From an uncultured Eggerthellaceae bacterium (GTDB lineage Bacteria > Actinomycetota > Coriobacteriia > Coriobacteriales > Eggerthellaceae), in NCBI GenBank assembly GCA_946631805.1, contig CAMPAJ010000035.1:1-10672 (forward strand): a stretch of 10,672 bases of DNA, given 5' to 3'. This document shows positions 1 to 6,497 of this stretch, piece by piece. Positions within the stretch are counted from its first letter, which is position 1. Every line of letters starts with the position of its first letter. The position numbers and the translations under genes were made by a program. Below the pieces are notes generated by a model, which searched no databases, was not told the DNA's origin, and saw only the letters and a program-made list of their open reading frames with translations.

Positions 1-2
1 TC

Positions 3-263
3 CCACCCGGAACGGTGCAGGTGTGGTTCGGTTGGCGCAAGCGCCAGTTCGAGCAGCATGAGGGTGAGGAGTCGGGCATGTATTCCGAGCTGCTCGTTCC
101 CTTGGGCGACAACGACACGCTCGACGCGGCGGCCCAATACTGGTACCAGTGCACGCAGGAAGATGGCGCCGTGGGCTACATCCTCGGCGGCACCTCGTAC
201 TCGGCCATGGCCGGTGCCTGGGACACAATTTGGGACTGTGCGTGCGACATCCGCAAGCTCTAA
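3..263 (+). CDS. Molybdopterin oxidoreductase large subunit, C-terminal tail (partial, 5' end outside window)
   Basis: Only the last 86 residues are present; the frame is open from the window edge to the TAA at 261-263. The tail contains PGTVQVWFGW, which resembles the 'PG(V/T)V..-GW' strand near the end of the molybdopterin-dinucleotide-binding domain of DMSO-reductase-family enzymes. It ends in IWDCACDIRKL. The gene at the right window edge ends in a parallel way (PGMAHMWYSF ... FWDSLCEVRKVEA), so the two are paralogues. The next gene on this strand encodes a two-[4Fe-4S] partner, which is the usual pairing for this family and is the stronger part of the argument. The substrate cannot be told from the tail. 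The catalytic domain, any Tat signal and the N-terminal Fe-S site lie outside the window. Unusually, the stop codon is the first base of a palindrome and 239 bp separate it from its partner gene. Confidence 0.62.
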   Translation, partial: PPGTVQVWFGWRKRQFEQHEGEESGMYSELLVPLGDNDTLDAAAQYWYQCTQEDGAVGYILGGTSYSAMAGAWDTIWDCACDIRKL

Positions 264-295
264 TGTGTATTTTGGGTCAGACCCCAAATACACAT
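263..295. repeat. REP-like palindrome, GGGGTC-core type, copy 1
   Basis: Arms 263-278 (ATGTGTATTTTGGGTC) and 280-295 (GACCCCAAATACACAT) flank a single central A. One position (273) breaks the pairing. The same palindrome, without the mismatch, is at 9947-9979. Its first base is the last base of the upstream stop codon, so it sits directly on the end of the large-subunit gene and inside a presumed operon. As RNA it would form a stable hairpin that could protect or attenuate the transcript. It is not followed by a T-run, so it is not a standard terminator. Confidence 0.85.
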
Positions 296-310
296 GTGCA
301 AGGAGCCGAC

Positions 311-345
311 GAGAGCAAACCAGCGGAAACGAGTTATTTGCTCTC
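311..345 (+). other. Hairpin in the large-subunit/Fe-S subunit spacer
   Basis: Perfect 9-bp arms GAGAGCAAA (311-319) and TTTGCTCTC (337-345) enclose a 17-nt loop. It lies about 158 nt before the Fe-S gene start. There is no poly-T tail. It could be an mRNA processing or stability element, or an operator for an internal promoter. No function is assigned. Confidence 0.4.
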
Positions 346-502
346 AGAATCGCAAGAAAACGGCAAAAGCGGCTGGCAGAAGGTGATGCAGTCCCCATGT
401 GCGGCAGCTGTTCGCCTTCGTCTGATGCCCGTCGTAGTAGCTCCAAGACGAATTTGCTGTTCATCCGATGTTGCGTTTTGCCGATGATCAAAGGAGTGTT
501 AA

Positions 503-997
503 ATGAGCGAGAAAGCCATGAAGGGCCCGATGGCAAAGAGGGACCCGAAGAACAATATCTGGGCGCATTCGCCTGCCAATACCGAAATCCCCGACGACGT
601 TATCTTCGTCGACTTGCTGCGCTGCACGGGGTGCTGGACGTGCTCGCTGTCGTGCATGACGGGAAACGGCCTGCCCGACGGGCGGTATTTCGTGAACGTG
701 CGCACGCTCGGCAGCGGCGAGGGCATCGATCGCCCCTCGGGCGTGTGGCCCGACCTGCGCATGTCGTGGATGCCGTATTACACGCATCACTGCATCAAGT
801 GCAAGCCGCGTACCGAGGCGGGGGAGCAACCGTATTGCGTGAAGAACTGCCCCAACAAGGCGCTTGCCTACGGTGCCGACGCGGCCGAGAAAATCGAAGC
901 CGCCCGCGCACGCGGCGCCCGCATCTACCAGCTTCCCGAGTGGGAGCACGGCAAGGACGGCGTCATCTACGCAAGCCCCGATCGCGAGATTCTCTAG
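503..997 (+). CDS. Ferredoxin-like electron-transfer subunit with two [4Fe-4S] clusters
   Basis: This 164-residue protein is predicted to carry electrons to or from the molybdopterin subunit encoded just upstream. Two four-cysteine groups are visible: C41-x2-C44-x2-C47-x3-C51, and C97-x2-C100-x11-C112-x3-C116 followed by P. That predicts two [4Fe-4S] clusters, fewer than the four of DmsB/NrfC-type subunits. The start is the ATG at 503, preceded by AAAGGAG at 489-495 with good spacing. The first 30 residues are a charged extension absent from the 137-residue paralogue at 9996-10409; the cysteine spacing of the two is otherwise identical. No signal peptide or membrane segment is seen, so any export would be by co-transport with a Tat-bearing partner. 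A strong terminator follows at 1106-1146. Alternatives are any oxidoreductase ferredoxin subunit; the family call is firm and the substrate is unknown. Confidence 0.88.
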   Translation: MSEKAMKGPMAKRDPKNNIWAHSPANTEIPDDVIFVDLLRCTGCWTCSLSCMTGNGLPDGRYFVNVRTLGSGEGIDRPSGVWPDLRMSWMPYYTHHCIKCKPRTEAGEQPYCVKNCPNKALAYGADAAEKIEAARARGARIYQLPEWEHGKDGVIYASPDREIL

Positions 998-1025
998 CAT
1001 CTGCCATAAAGCCACTCCGGGCGGC

Positions 1026-1058
1026 GTGTAGTAAAGGGGACAGTCCCCTTTACTACAC
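1026..1058. repeat. REP-like palindrome, AAAGGGGAC-core type, copy 1
   Basis: Perfect 16-bp arms (1026-1041, GTGTAGTAAAGGGGAC; 1043-1058) flank a single A. The core is shared with the palindrome at 1179-1207, but the outer arm differs (GTGTAGT against GCATT). It is 28 nt after the Fe-S gene stop and before the terminator. Confidence 0.88.
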
Positions 1059-1105
1059 GAGATGAGAAGCTGCTTGCGAGCGAGCTTGGCGGTAAGAGCT
1101 GAAGC

Positions 1106-1146
1106 AGCCCTGCGGGAAAAGCGTTTCCCGCAGGGCTTTTGCTTTT
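1106..1146 (+). terminator. Rho-independent terminator after the Fe-S subunit gene
   Basis: A 14-bp perfect stem (AGCCCTGCGGGAAA at 1106-1119 with 1124-1137) has a 4-nt loop and is followed by TTTTGCTTTT. It lies 108 nt downstream of the Fe-S gene stop in the sense orientation. The A-rich 3' end of the left arm is too short to make a convincing tail for the opposite strand. Confidence 0.85.
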
Positions 1147-1178
1147 CGCGACGGCTGCGATGCGGGATGCCACTTGAT

Positions 1179-1207
1179 GCATTAAAGGGGACTGTCCCCT
1201 TTAATGC
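1179..1207. repeat. REP-like palindrome, AAAGGGGAC-core type, copy 2
   Basis: Perfect 14-bp arms (GCATTAAAGGGGAC at 1179-1192 with 1194-1207) flank a central T. It shares AAAGGGGAC/GTCCCCTTT with the element at 1026-1058. The remaining sequence between the radical SAM stop (1315) and this repeat (1208-1314) holds no gene and no clear terminator for the minus-strand operon. Confidence 0.87.
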
Positions 1208-1314
1208 GTAGTGCATTGTTTCCGGGGCTGCAAACGAGGCTCCGATGCGGTACGCGCAAGGCTCTCCGCTGTGCGCCTAGGCCCCGCTGAGCTGGTTGCG
1301 GGCCCTTCACTTGG

Positions 1315-2184
1315 CTAAACGTTGCCGAGCAGCACGTCGTCGAGGTGGCGGGAGGCCACATCAGCCAGGCGGTAGAGCGTGCGTATGGGCGTGGGCTGCC
1401 CGTCGGACATGCGGTGGCGGGGGAAGAAACGCGTCAGGTGGTAGGGGATGGAGCAATCCAGCGAGGCGAGCCAGCGGGCCATGGCGTCAATCTGCGCTTC
1501 GTCGTCTGAAAGCCCCGGCACGACGAGCGTGGTTACCTCCAGATGGCAGGTAGGTAGCGAGGCCAGGTGCTCGATGGTGTGCTGTACGGCGCGCAGGTTG
1601 CCCCCGAGGTGGTCATAGCCTTCTTCGGTGAAGCATTTCAGGTCGATGTTGGCGGCGTCTACGAGCGGGGCGATTGCGTCGAGCGTGCGCGCTGTGGCCA
1701 TGCCGTTCGAGACGATGACGTTTGCAAGCTCGACCTTGTGGGCGAGTTCGCCCGTATCGCGCAGGAATTCCCAATTCACCAGCGGTTCGTTGTAGGTGTA
1801 GGCGATGCCGATGCAGCGCTGGTCTTCAAGGCTCGCGGCAAGGTCAACCACTTCTGCGGGCTGCATGACGCGCCACTCCACGTCGTCGGCCGAGGCGTGC
1901 GCAATCGAGGCGTTCTGGCAGAACGGGCAGTCCATGTTGCAGCCGTAGCTGCCGAGCGAAAGAACCGTCGTGCCCGGCCGGAAGCGCGCAAGGGGCTTCT
2001 TTTCAATTGGATCGAGCGCCAAAGAGGTGATGCGGCCGTAGCCTTCCGGAATGGTGCCGCCCGTCGCGTTCGCAGGCTCATCTGGGCTTTCATTCCTATT
2101 ATCCGCCCGTCGAGATTGGCAGCGTCCCAGATGGTCGCTTTCCAAGCGGCACGCATGCGGGCAGGCTGTGCATATCGCCGCCAT
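1315..2184 (-). CDS. amrS: AmmeMemoRadiSam system radical SAM enzyme
   Basis: This is a 289-residue radical SAM protein of the pyruvate-formate-lyase-activating-enzyme-like type. The SAM-cluster motif is C82-NMD-C86-PF-C89-QN (CxxxCxxC), preceded by SLGSYG. The N-terminus has the extra cysteine group typical of this subfamily: C5-x2-C8-PHA-C12 and G-R-C22. 'YTYNEP' and 'SNGM' match conserved strands of the barrel. It starts 4 nt after the stop of the fused MEMO-AMMECR1 gene, so the two are almost certainly co-transcribed. MEMO, AMMECR1 and this enzyme co-occur widely (the AmmeMemoRadiSam set), but the modified substrate is not established as far as I know. Its neighbours here do not reveal it. 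Length and motifs look intact. The family call is strong, the function unknown. Confidence 0.93.
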   Translation of the reverse strand: MAAICTACPHACRLESDHLGRCQSRRADNRNESPDEPANATGGTIPEGYGRITSLALDPIEKKPLARFRPGTTVLSLGSYGCNMDCPFCQNASIAHASADDVEWRVMQPAEVVDLAASLEDQRCIGIAYTYNEPLVNWEFLRDTGELAHKVELANVIVSNGMATARTLDAIAPLVDAANIDLKCFTEEGYDHLGGNLRAVQHTIEHLASLPTCHLEVTTLVVPGLSDDEAQIDAMARWLASLDCSIPYHLTRFFPRHRMSDGQPTPIRTLYRLADVASRHLDDVLLGNV

Positions 2185-2188
2185 GATC

Positions 2189-3679
2189 TTACGAGCTCAC
2201 GCGGGGTTCGCCGCCACGGGTGTGTCGCACGACTTCGAAGCGTTCGAGTTGCACGTCATCGTCGCCTGGATAGATTCCCGCTTTGCGTTTGGCGATTTCG
2301 AGCTGGTAGGCCACGGTGTCAACGCCGTCGAGGTTGGGAAGGAGCAACCCGCGCCTCGAGCCTTTCGTCACGATGACGCCATAGCGTTTGACGTCGAGCT
2401 CGTCTGGGGACGAGATGGGCTCGGCGTCGCCGAGCACGTCGACCGAGTATTCGAGGTAATCGAGCTCTTCGGGACGCACGGGATCAAAACGCGGATCGCG
2501 GCTGCAGGCGCTTATGCCGTTGGCCAGGATTTCCTCCGCTACGCACGATTCCGTTGCCGCTATGGTTCCGATGCATCCGCGCAACTCGCCGTGCTCGTGC
2601 AGCGACACGAATGCTCCTGCCTGCTGTTTAAGCAGTTCAACCGGTACGTCGGAGGGGAGCGTCGCGGGGCGGCCCGTCTTCACGTACGTCTCGACGGAAA
2701 GGCGCGCCAATCTGATGCACGGGTCGATTTCCAGAAGGCCTTCTTCTGCGCTTGTATGAGTTTCGGAAGCGGTTGCGGTTACGCTGTCCGCCGTCCCGAT
2801 TCCGCTCCGATCTTGCGTTGCGGCTTGGCTTGCCGAAGCGTCTGCCTTGCCGTTCACGTCGATGATTGCAACCGCGTAACCTACGCCGAACGGTCCCTCG
2901 TTCGACAGCAGCCGCACGTTAGCGTCGAGCCCGTCGAGTGCGCCGGTCATGATTTGGAACGAGCGAAGCCCGCATTCGGCAGCTGCGTCGCAGAATTCCT
3001 CGTCGAATTCGAACAGCCCTTCCAAGTCGCCCGATTCGAATATTTCGCCAATCCGCTCATCGAAGACAGGTCCCTCGGGCGCGAAGCCGTACGGCCCCTC
3101 TTCGAGCAGCTTGTGCGATAAATCGCCGCTCGCCACGAAACCGACGCGACGCCCCAGGGCTTCGGCCGCTTCGGCGATGACGCGCCCGAGCCGCCTGTGC
3201 GTTTCGGGAGAGAGGCCCGATAGCCCGACGCGCACGACGGGAATCGAAAGGTCTTCGCTGCTTGCGGGGGCGATGTCGTTATACGCTTCGCGGATGAAAT
3301 ACAGCGGTACGTATGTCCCGTGGTCCATGTCGTCCCGGTGGTCTTCGCTTCCCGCGGTGGGGATGCCGGCGTCGTTCGCCCGGCGCACGATTTCCTGCGC
3401 CAGCTCGACGTCGCAGGGAGCTACCATGCCTTCGCGGAATGCGTTGAAACGCGCCATGCTTCCGAAGAGCTGGGCCTCGGTGGTCACGTGGAACCCGTCA
3501 CGGTACATGAGCGCGTGGGGTGAAGTCACGACGAGGCAGTCGGGTTGCGACGCTACAACGCTGCGCGCTGCTTCATGGTAGGCGTCGATGGTGGCGCGAA
3601 TGCGTTCTTCCTGACCGCGCCCGACGGCTGGCACGATGAGCGGCGGATGCGGTACGGCAATGGCCGAAACGATGCTCAT
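2189..3679 (-). CDS. amrB: Fused MEMO - AMMECR1 protein (AmmeMemoRadiSam proteins B and A in one chain)
   Basis: The protein has 496 residues if the ATG at 3679-3677 is used. I chose this start because a GGAG lies 7 nt upstream and the protein then opens MSIVSAIAVPHPPL, the normal MEMO N-terminus; an in-frame start 18 codons earlier adds an unrelated leader. Residues 1 to about 275 are a MEMO domain (class III extradiol-dioxygenase fold) with the histidine landmarks H11 (PHPP), H120 (DMDHG) and H189 (SGDLSH). Residues about 276-315 are a low-complexity A/S/T/D linker. Residues about 316-490 are an AMMECR1 domain with the signature LRGCIG at 366-371. In many genomes these are separate genes; here they are joined and followed by the radical SAM gene after 4 nt. 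MEMO proteins may bind metal, but no enzymatic reaction can be assigned here. A likely -10 lies 35 nt before the start. Confidence 0.93.
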   Translation of the reverse strand: MSIVSAIAVPHPPLIVPAVGRGQEERIRATIDAYHEAARSVVASQPDCLVVTSPHALMYRDGFHVTTEAQLFGSMARFNAFREGMVAPCDVELAQEIVRRANDAGIPTAGSEDHRDDMDHGTYVPLYFIREAYNDIAPASSEDLSIPVVRVGLSGLSPETHRRLGRVIAEAAEALGRRVGFVASGDLSHKLLEEGPYGFAPEGPVFDERIGEIFESGDLEGLFEFDEEFCDAAAECGLRSFQIMTGALDGLDANVRLLSNEGPFGVGYAVAIIDVNGKADASASQAATQDRSGIGTADSVTATASETHTSAEEGLLEIDPCIRLARLSVETYVKTGRPATLPSDVPVELLKQQAGAFVSLHEHGELRGCIGTIAATESCVAEEILANGISACSRDPRFDPVRPEELDYLEYSVDVLGDAEPISSPDELDVKRYGVIVTKGSRRGLLLPNLDGVDTVAYQLEIAKRKAGIYPGDDDVQLERFEVVRHTRGGEPRVSS

Positions 3680-3714
3680 GATGACTCCGTTCCCTCGAAG
3701 GATACGTTGCCGCC

Positions 3715-3720
3715 ATTGTA
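3715..3720 (-). promoter_or_regulatory. Putative -10 element of the AmmeMemoRadiSam operon
   Basis: On the minus strand this reads TACAAT (context GTATACAATGG), 35 nt before the chosen ATG. No convincing -35 is seen at 16-18 bp. An imperfect inverted sequence CCCACGCGTTGGG (3728-3740) overlaps the spacer region and could be an operator. The rest of 3740-3857 is AT-rich and holds no gene and no visible hairpin terminator for the glycosylase gene. Confidence 0.35.
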
Positions 3721-3857
3721 TACCGCCTCCCACGCGTTGGGATATGACTTTCGAGGCATGTGTGGGTGGGATAATTGCTATTTACATTTAATTAAGCCTG
3801 TTCAAAGGGTGAATGAGGCCGTAAGAAAAACGAGAGGAACTAAAAATCAAATGGTAA

Positions 3858-4538
3858 TCAATCGCTTGTTTTTGCCTTCTTTGCCCTCGCTTTAGGCTTT
3901 GGCGCATAGTCGCGGTCGTAGCCGGGCACGTCCATGTGCGAGATGGCCCAAAAGTACAGGCTGGCCACGCTGCCATAAGGGCTGAAGCGGCGGCGGTATT
4001 TCTCGAACAGTTCGCGCGTTACCTTGCGGTGGTGGTAGACCATGCGCATGCCGCGGTGGATGCCCAGGTCGCCGAAGCTCAGCACATCAGGCCTGCCCAT
4101 GTGGAACAGCAGCAGCATTTCGGCGGTCCACGTGCCGATGCCTGGAAGCGAGCTGAGCGCCTTTATGGCTTCTGCATCGCTCATGTGCTCGACGGCGGCG
4201 AGGTCGAATGCGTCCGATTCGACCTGTTGGGCGAAGTTCTTGATGTATTCGACCTTCTTGAACGTCATGCCGCACGCCTGCAGCTCGTCGACGCTTGCGG
4301 CGTTCACCGCTTCGGGTGTGACCTCGCCGAGCAGATTGCACATGCGCGCCCATACGGTTTGCATTGCAGCGGTCGATATCTGCTGGCCAACGATGTGGTG
4401 CACGACCGATGAGAACAGGTCCCCTTCCTCCATCTCGCGATAGACGTGACCTACCGCATCGATGGCGTGAGCAAGCTTGGCGTCTTTCGACTTGAGGTAC
4501 TCGACGGCCTCGTCGCCGTACTCGAAATAGCGTGTCAT
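3858..4538 (-). CDS. HhH-GPD DNA glycosylase, AlkA-like (DNA-3-methyladenine glycosylase II family)
   Basis: This 226-residue protein is predicted to remove alkylated bases from DNA in base-excision repair in the cytoplasm. VVHHIVGQQIS (45-55) is the conserved early helix of AlkA/MAG-type enzymes. LPGIGTWTAE (131-140) is the helix-hairpin-helix. GDLGIHRG (156-163) carries the expected catalytic aspartate, D157. 'SPYGSVASLYFW' fits the final helix region ('P.RS.A..Y.W'). There is no C-terminal four-cysteine Fe-S loop, which argues against endonuclease III or MutY. The C-terminus is a lysine-rich tail (KPKARAKKAKTSD). The ATG at 4538 has only a weak ribosome binding site (AGAAAG). A TACAAT at 4624-4619 on this strand could be its -10 element and lies directly beside the palindrome at 4628-4675. 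It is a stand-alone gene. Confidence 0.9.
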   Translation of the reverse strand: MTRYFEYGDEAVEYLKSKDAKLAHAIDAVGHVYREMEEGDLFSSVVHHIVGQQISTAAMQTVWARMCNLLGEVTPEAVNAASVDELQACGMTFKKVEYIKNFAQQVESDAFDLAAVEHMSDAEAIKALSSLPGIGTWTAEMLLLFHMGRPDVLSFGDLGIHRGMRMVYHHRKVTRELFEKYRRRFSPYGSVASLYFWAISHMDVPGYDRDYAPKPKARAKKAKTSD

Positions 4539-4627
4539 CTGGCGTTGCTTTCTGTAATTGGGACTGATTTGGCGGCAATCCCGGCAAGGTTTCCCGCGAT
4601 AAGCTTCTCTCGCTGACTATTGTACGT

Positions 4628-4675
4628 CATCGTTGGGGACATACATCTCATATGAAATGTATGTCCCCAACGATG
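4628..4675. repeat. REP-like palindrome, GGGGACATACAT type
   Basis: Arms 4628-4646 and 4657-4675 are perfect over 19 bp (outer CATCGTT, then GGGGACATACAT). The inner bases continue pairing to TCAT/ATGA with one mismatch (4647/4656), so the full 48 nt is almost one uninterrupted palindrome with no loop. It lies between the divergent glycosylase and flavoprotein genes. The GGGGAC core is shared with several other palindromes in the window; the arms are not. Confidence 0.87.
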
Positions 4676-4777
4676 ATTTGATGGAGGGGCGTTCGGGCGC
4701 TGCCAGGCGCTTACAGTTTGCAAGATCGCCCCGCTGTGGAATGCGCAACTGGTCCTGCTGGTCGACGAATCGGAGCG

Positions 4778-4783
4778 TACAAT
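4778..4783 (+). promoter_or_regulatory. Putative -10 element of the flavoprotein gene
   Basis: TACAAT (context GCGTACAATGG) lies 32 nt before the ATG at 4816. The hexamer and its following GG match the proposed -10 of the AmmeMemoRadiSam operon. No good -35 is visible. Confidence 0.35.
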
Positions 4784-4815
4784 GGTAGGGTGTCAATCCG
4801 AGAGAGAGGAAACCG

Positions 4816-5358
4816 ATGAGCAAGATTGTTGTGATTAAAGGTAGCGCGCGCAAGGGCGGCAACAGCAATTCGATGGCCGATGCGTTCATCGAGGCCGCGA
4901 AGGAACTTGGACACGAGATCGTGGAATGCAACGCCACGAAGATGAACCTGAACGGTTGCCATGGTTGCATGACGTGCTACAAGTCGGGCAAGGCCTGCAC
5001 GCATGACGATGACTTCAACACGATTGCCGATGACCTGCTCGAGGCCGACGGCTGGGTGTTCTCGTTCCCGATTTACTGGTATACGATGCCCGGCCAGACG
5101 AAGTGCATTCTGGACAACGTGTTCTCGTTCGCCGTGGGCGGCAAGAGCTGCAAGGGTAAGAAAGTCGCGATTATTTCGTGCTGCGAAGAAGACGACATGA
5201 CCGTGTTCGACCATGCCGTTGGCCCCTTCGAGCGCGGCGGCGCGCTTATGGGATGGGATATGGTCGGTAACGTTCTGGTGCCTGGCGTGAACAACGTGGG
5301 CGAGATCGCGAACACCGATGGCTGCGCCCGTGCGGCGGAGTTGGCGAAGAAGTTCTAG
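4816..5358 (+). CDS. Flavodoxin-fold NAD(P)H/FMN reductase with an iron-sulfur-flavoprotein-type cysteine motif
   Basis: This 180-residue cytoplasmic protein should bind FMN and move electrons. The N-terminus has a beta strand followed by GSARKGGNSNSM (9-20), the FMN-phosphate loop of the NADPH-dependent FMN reductase/flavodoxin family. C48-x2-C51-x2-C54-x6-C61 fits the compact C-x2-C-x2-C-x(4-7)-C motif that holds a [4Fe-4S] cluster in iron-sulfur flavoproteins of anaerobes, so a cluster is plausible. Many cluster-free relatives keep some of these cysteines, so this is not certain. SFPIYWYTMPGQTKCILD (83-100) is the conserved second flavin loop. The start has GAGAGAGAGGAAA just upstream. It is a single gene, followed by a hairpin terminator at 5467-5502. 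The donor and acceptor are unknown; roles in oxygen or quinone detoxification or in supplying the neighbouring redox enzymes are only guesses. Confidence 0.88.
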   Translation: MSKIVVIKGSARKGGNSNSMADAFIEAAKELGHEIVECNATKMNLNGCHGCMTCYKSGKACTHDDDFNTIADDLLEADGWVFSFPIYWYTMPGQTKCILDNVFSFAVGGKSCKGKKVAIISCCEEDDMTVFDHAVGPFERGGALMGWDMVGNVLVPGVNNVGEIANTDGCARAAELAKKF

Positions 5359-5466
5359 CAATTAATCGTGCAATTTCGTTAGAAAGGGGCTGCAACAAAA
5401 GGCCTACCAGGGACGATACAAGCGTTCGGAGTAATTCGCTGGCCATTTCTTTCGCGGAATGGATTA

Positions 5467-5502
5467 CACCTGCGCTGCCGGAGCCTCTCGGCAGCGCAGG
5501 TG
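5467..5502. terminator. Shared hairpin terminator between convergent genes
   Basis: Perfect 14-bp GC-rich arms (CACCTGCGCTGCCG at 5467-5480 with 5489-5502) enclose an 8-nt loop. The stem is followed by a poor T-tract (CCGTGTTT) on the plus strand and by TAATCC on the minus strand. It lies between the convergent flavoprotein (ends 5358) and DUF1638 (ends 5579) genes. The weak tails lower the certainty. Confidence 0.6.
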
Positions 5503-5578
5503 CCGTGTTTCACGCGCTTGCGCCATCGGCTTGCAGACAGCCTTTTGTTACGGCCCCCTGTGCAGCTAGGGGTAGCGT

Positions 5579-6289
5579 CTAGTCGCCCGCCCTCGTTGAT
5601 CCCGGGGTCAGGAACGGGGCGGCGGGCACCGTTTCGCCAGGCCCGACGCGCACGAACAGCTCATCAGGCCAGGGACCGCATACGAGCCTCTCGACGTACG
5701 AGAGCGTGGCGGGTTCGACAACCTGGTCGACTTCGATGATTTCGCACAGATGACGGGTGTCGCGCATGAGCGCGCCGACGTCGTACAGCCCGGTATCGAG
5801 GTAGGCCATCGTGTCGTAGTGGGCGTAAATCATGGCCGTGACCTCGTCGGCTTCCTCCTCGCCGTAGTTCTCGCGCAGTTCCTCGTATTCGCTCGTGATG
5901 GTGTGGTCCCCGTCAACCCAGCCGTTCGTGAGGTAGAACGCGTGATTCTTCTGCGAAAAGCGCTCGCGGTAGCGCTGCGACCCGAGCATGAGCGAAATGC
6001 AGTCGTCGATCCGCGGAATGATGAGCTCGAAATCGCCGACGCGCAATCCTTGTATGGCGTTTCCGCAGTTGCCGTACCCAAGCAATACGCGGTCGACATC
6101 GCTCATGCCGTCAAGCGCTTCTTGCAGGGCGGCCGTGAGGTTCGTCGGGACGTTGTGCAGGAGGTGCTCGAGCCAGATGACACGGCGCTCAATGCCGTGT
6201 TCGCGCATGGCGTGCTCGATTTCGGTACGCAGCGTGGCACAGGCAATCATCGCCTCTTTGTCGCGAGGGTTTTGTGCTTGGTCGCTCAT
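5579..6289 (-). CDS. DUF1638 domain-containing protein
   Basis: This 236-residue protein spans the DUF1638 domain nearly end to end. Family landmarks are IACATL (15-20), WLEHLLHNVP (39-48), LLGYGNCGN (69-77), PRIDDCISLMLGS (92-104), YLTNGW (119-124), EYEELRENYGEEEA (134-147) and YAHYDTMAYLDTGLYD (155-170). The conserved C17, H45, C75 and D95/D96/C97 could bind a metal or cofactor. The biochemical role is not established to my knowledge; relatives are often near corrinoid-dependent methyltransferase genes, and none is seen here. The ATG at 6289 is chosen because AAAGGG lies upstream at good spacing; an in-frame ATG eight codons earlier lacks this. It is a single gene converging on the flavoprotein gene. 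The family call is strong, the function unknown. Confidence 0.87.
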   Translation of the reverse strand: MSDQAQNPRDKEAMIACATLRTEIEHAMREHGIERRVIWLEHLLHNVPTNLTAALQEALDGMSDVDRVLLGYGNCGNAIQGLRVGDFELIIPRIDDCISLMLGSQRYRERFSQKNHAFYLTNGWVDGDHTITSEYEELRENYGEEEADEVTAMIYAHYDTMAYLDTGLYDVGALMRDTRHLCEIIEVDQVVEPATLSYVERLVCGPWPDELFVRVGPGETVPAAPFLTPGSTRAGD

Positions 6290-6325
6290 GGAGGCCCTTT
6301 CGTCGTCCCGCAAATCGTCAAGGTC

Positions 6326-6331
6326 ATCATA
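6326..6331 (-). promoter_or_regulatory. Putative -10 element of the DUF1638 gene
   Basis: On the minus strand this reads TATGAT, 36 nt before the ATG at 6289, the same distance as the other proposed -10 elements here. No clear -35 is seen. The remainder of 6332-6497 holds no gene; it contains one GC-rich 7-bp hairpin (GGGGCCG 6383-6389 with CGGCCCC 6399-6405) of unknown meaning. Confidence 0.35.
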
Positions 6332-6497
6332 TGCGAAAAAGCTTCGATTATGCGCGAGGCGCTCCCTTGAATTGTTGCGGCTGGGGCCGAACCGCGCCCG
6401 GCCCCTGCCTTAGCGCGCGTCCTGTTTACGCTCGAGGGTCCTCGCGCGACTGGCTGCGAGAGCGCGGCTTCCGCTTCTTCGAGATGCCGCCATGGGG

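Noticed and set aside
58..1065. Open frame of 335 codons on the plus strand
   Set aside because: It runs across the large-subunit tail, the spacer palindrome and the Fe-S gene in another frame, is arginine-rich and shows no family motif. It is a high-GC shadow.
488..1216. Open frame of 242 codons on the minus strand
   Set aside because: It is antisense to the Fe-S gene with its conserved cysteines and reads through two palindromes and a terminator.
2051..3121. Open frame of 356 codons on the plus strand
   Set aside because: It is antisense to the MEMO-AMMECR1 and radical SAM genes, whose motifs and ribosome binding sites are clear.
2189..3733. Earlier in-frame start of the MEMO-AMMECR1 gene at 3733
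   Set aside because: The extra 18 residues are unlike any MEMO N-terminus and overlap the proposed -10 element; the ATG at 3679 has a better ribosome binding site.
5750..6370. Open frame of 206 codons on the plus strand
   Set aside because: It is the antisense image of the DUF1638 gene and has no recognisable domain.
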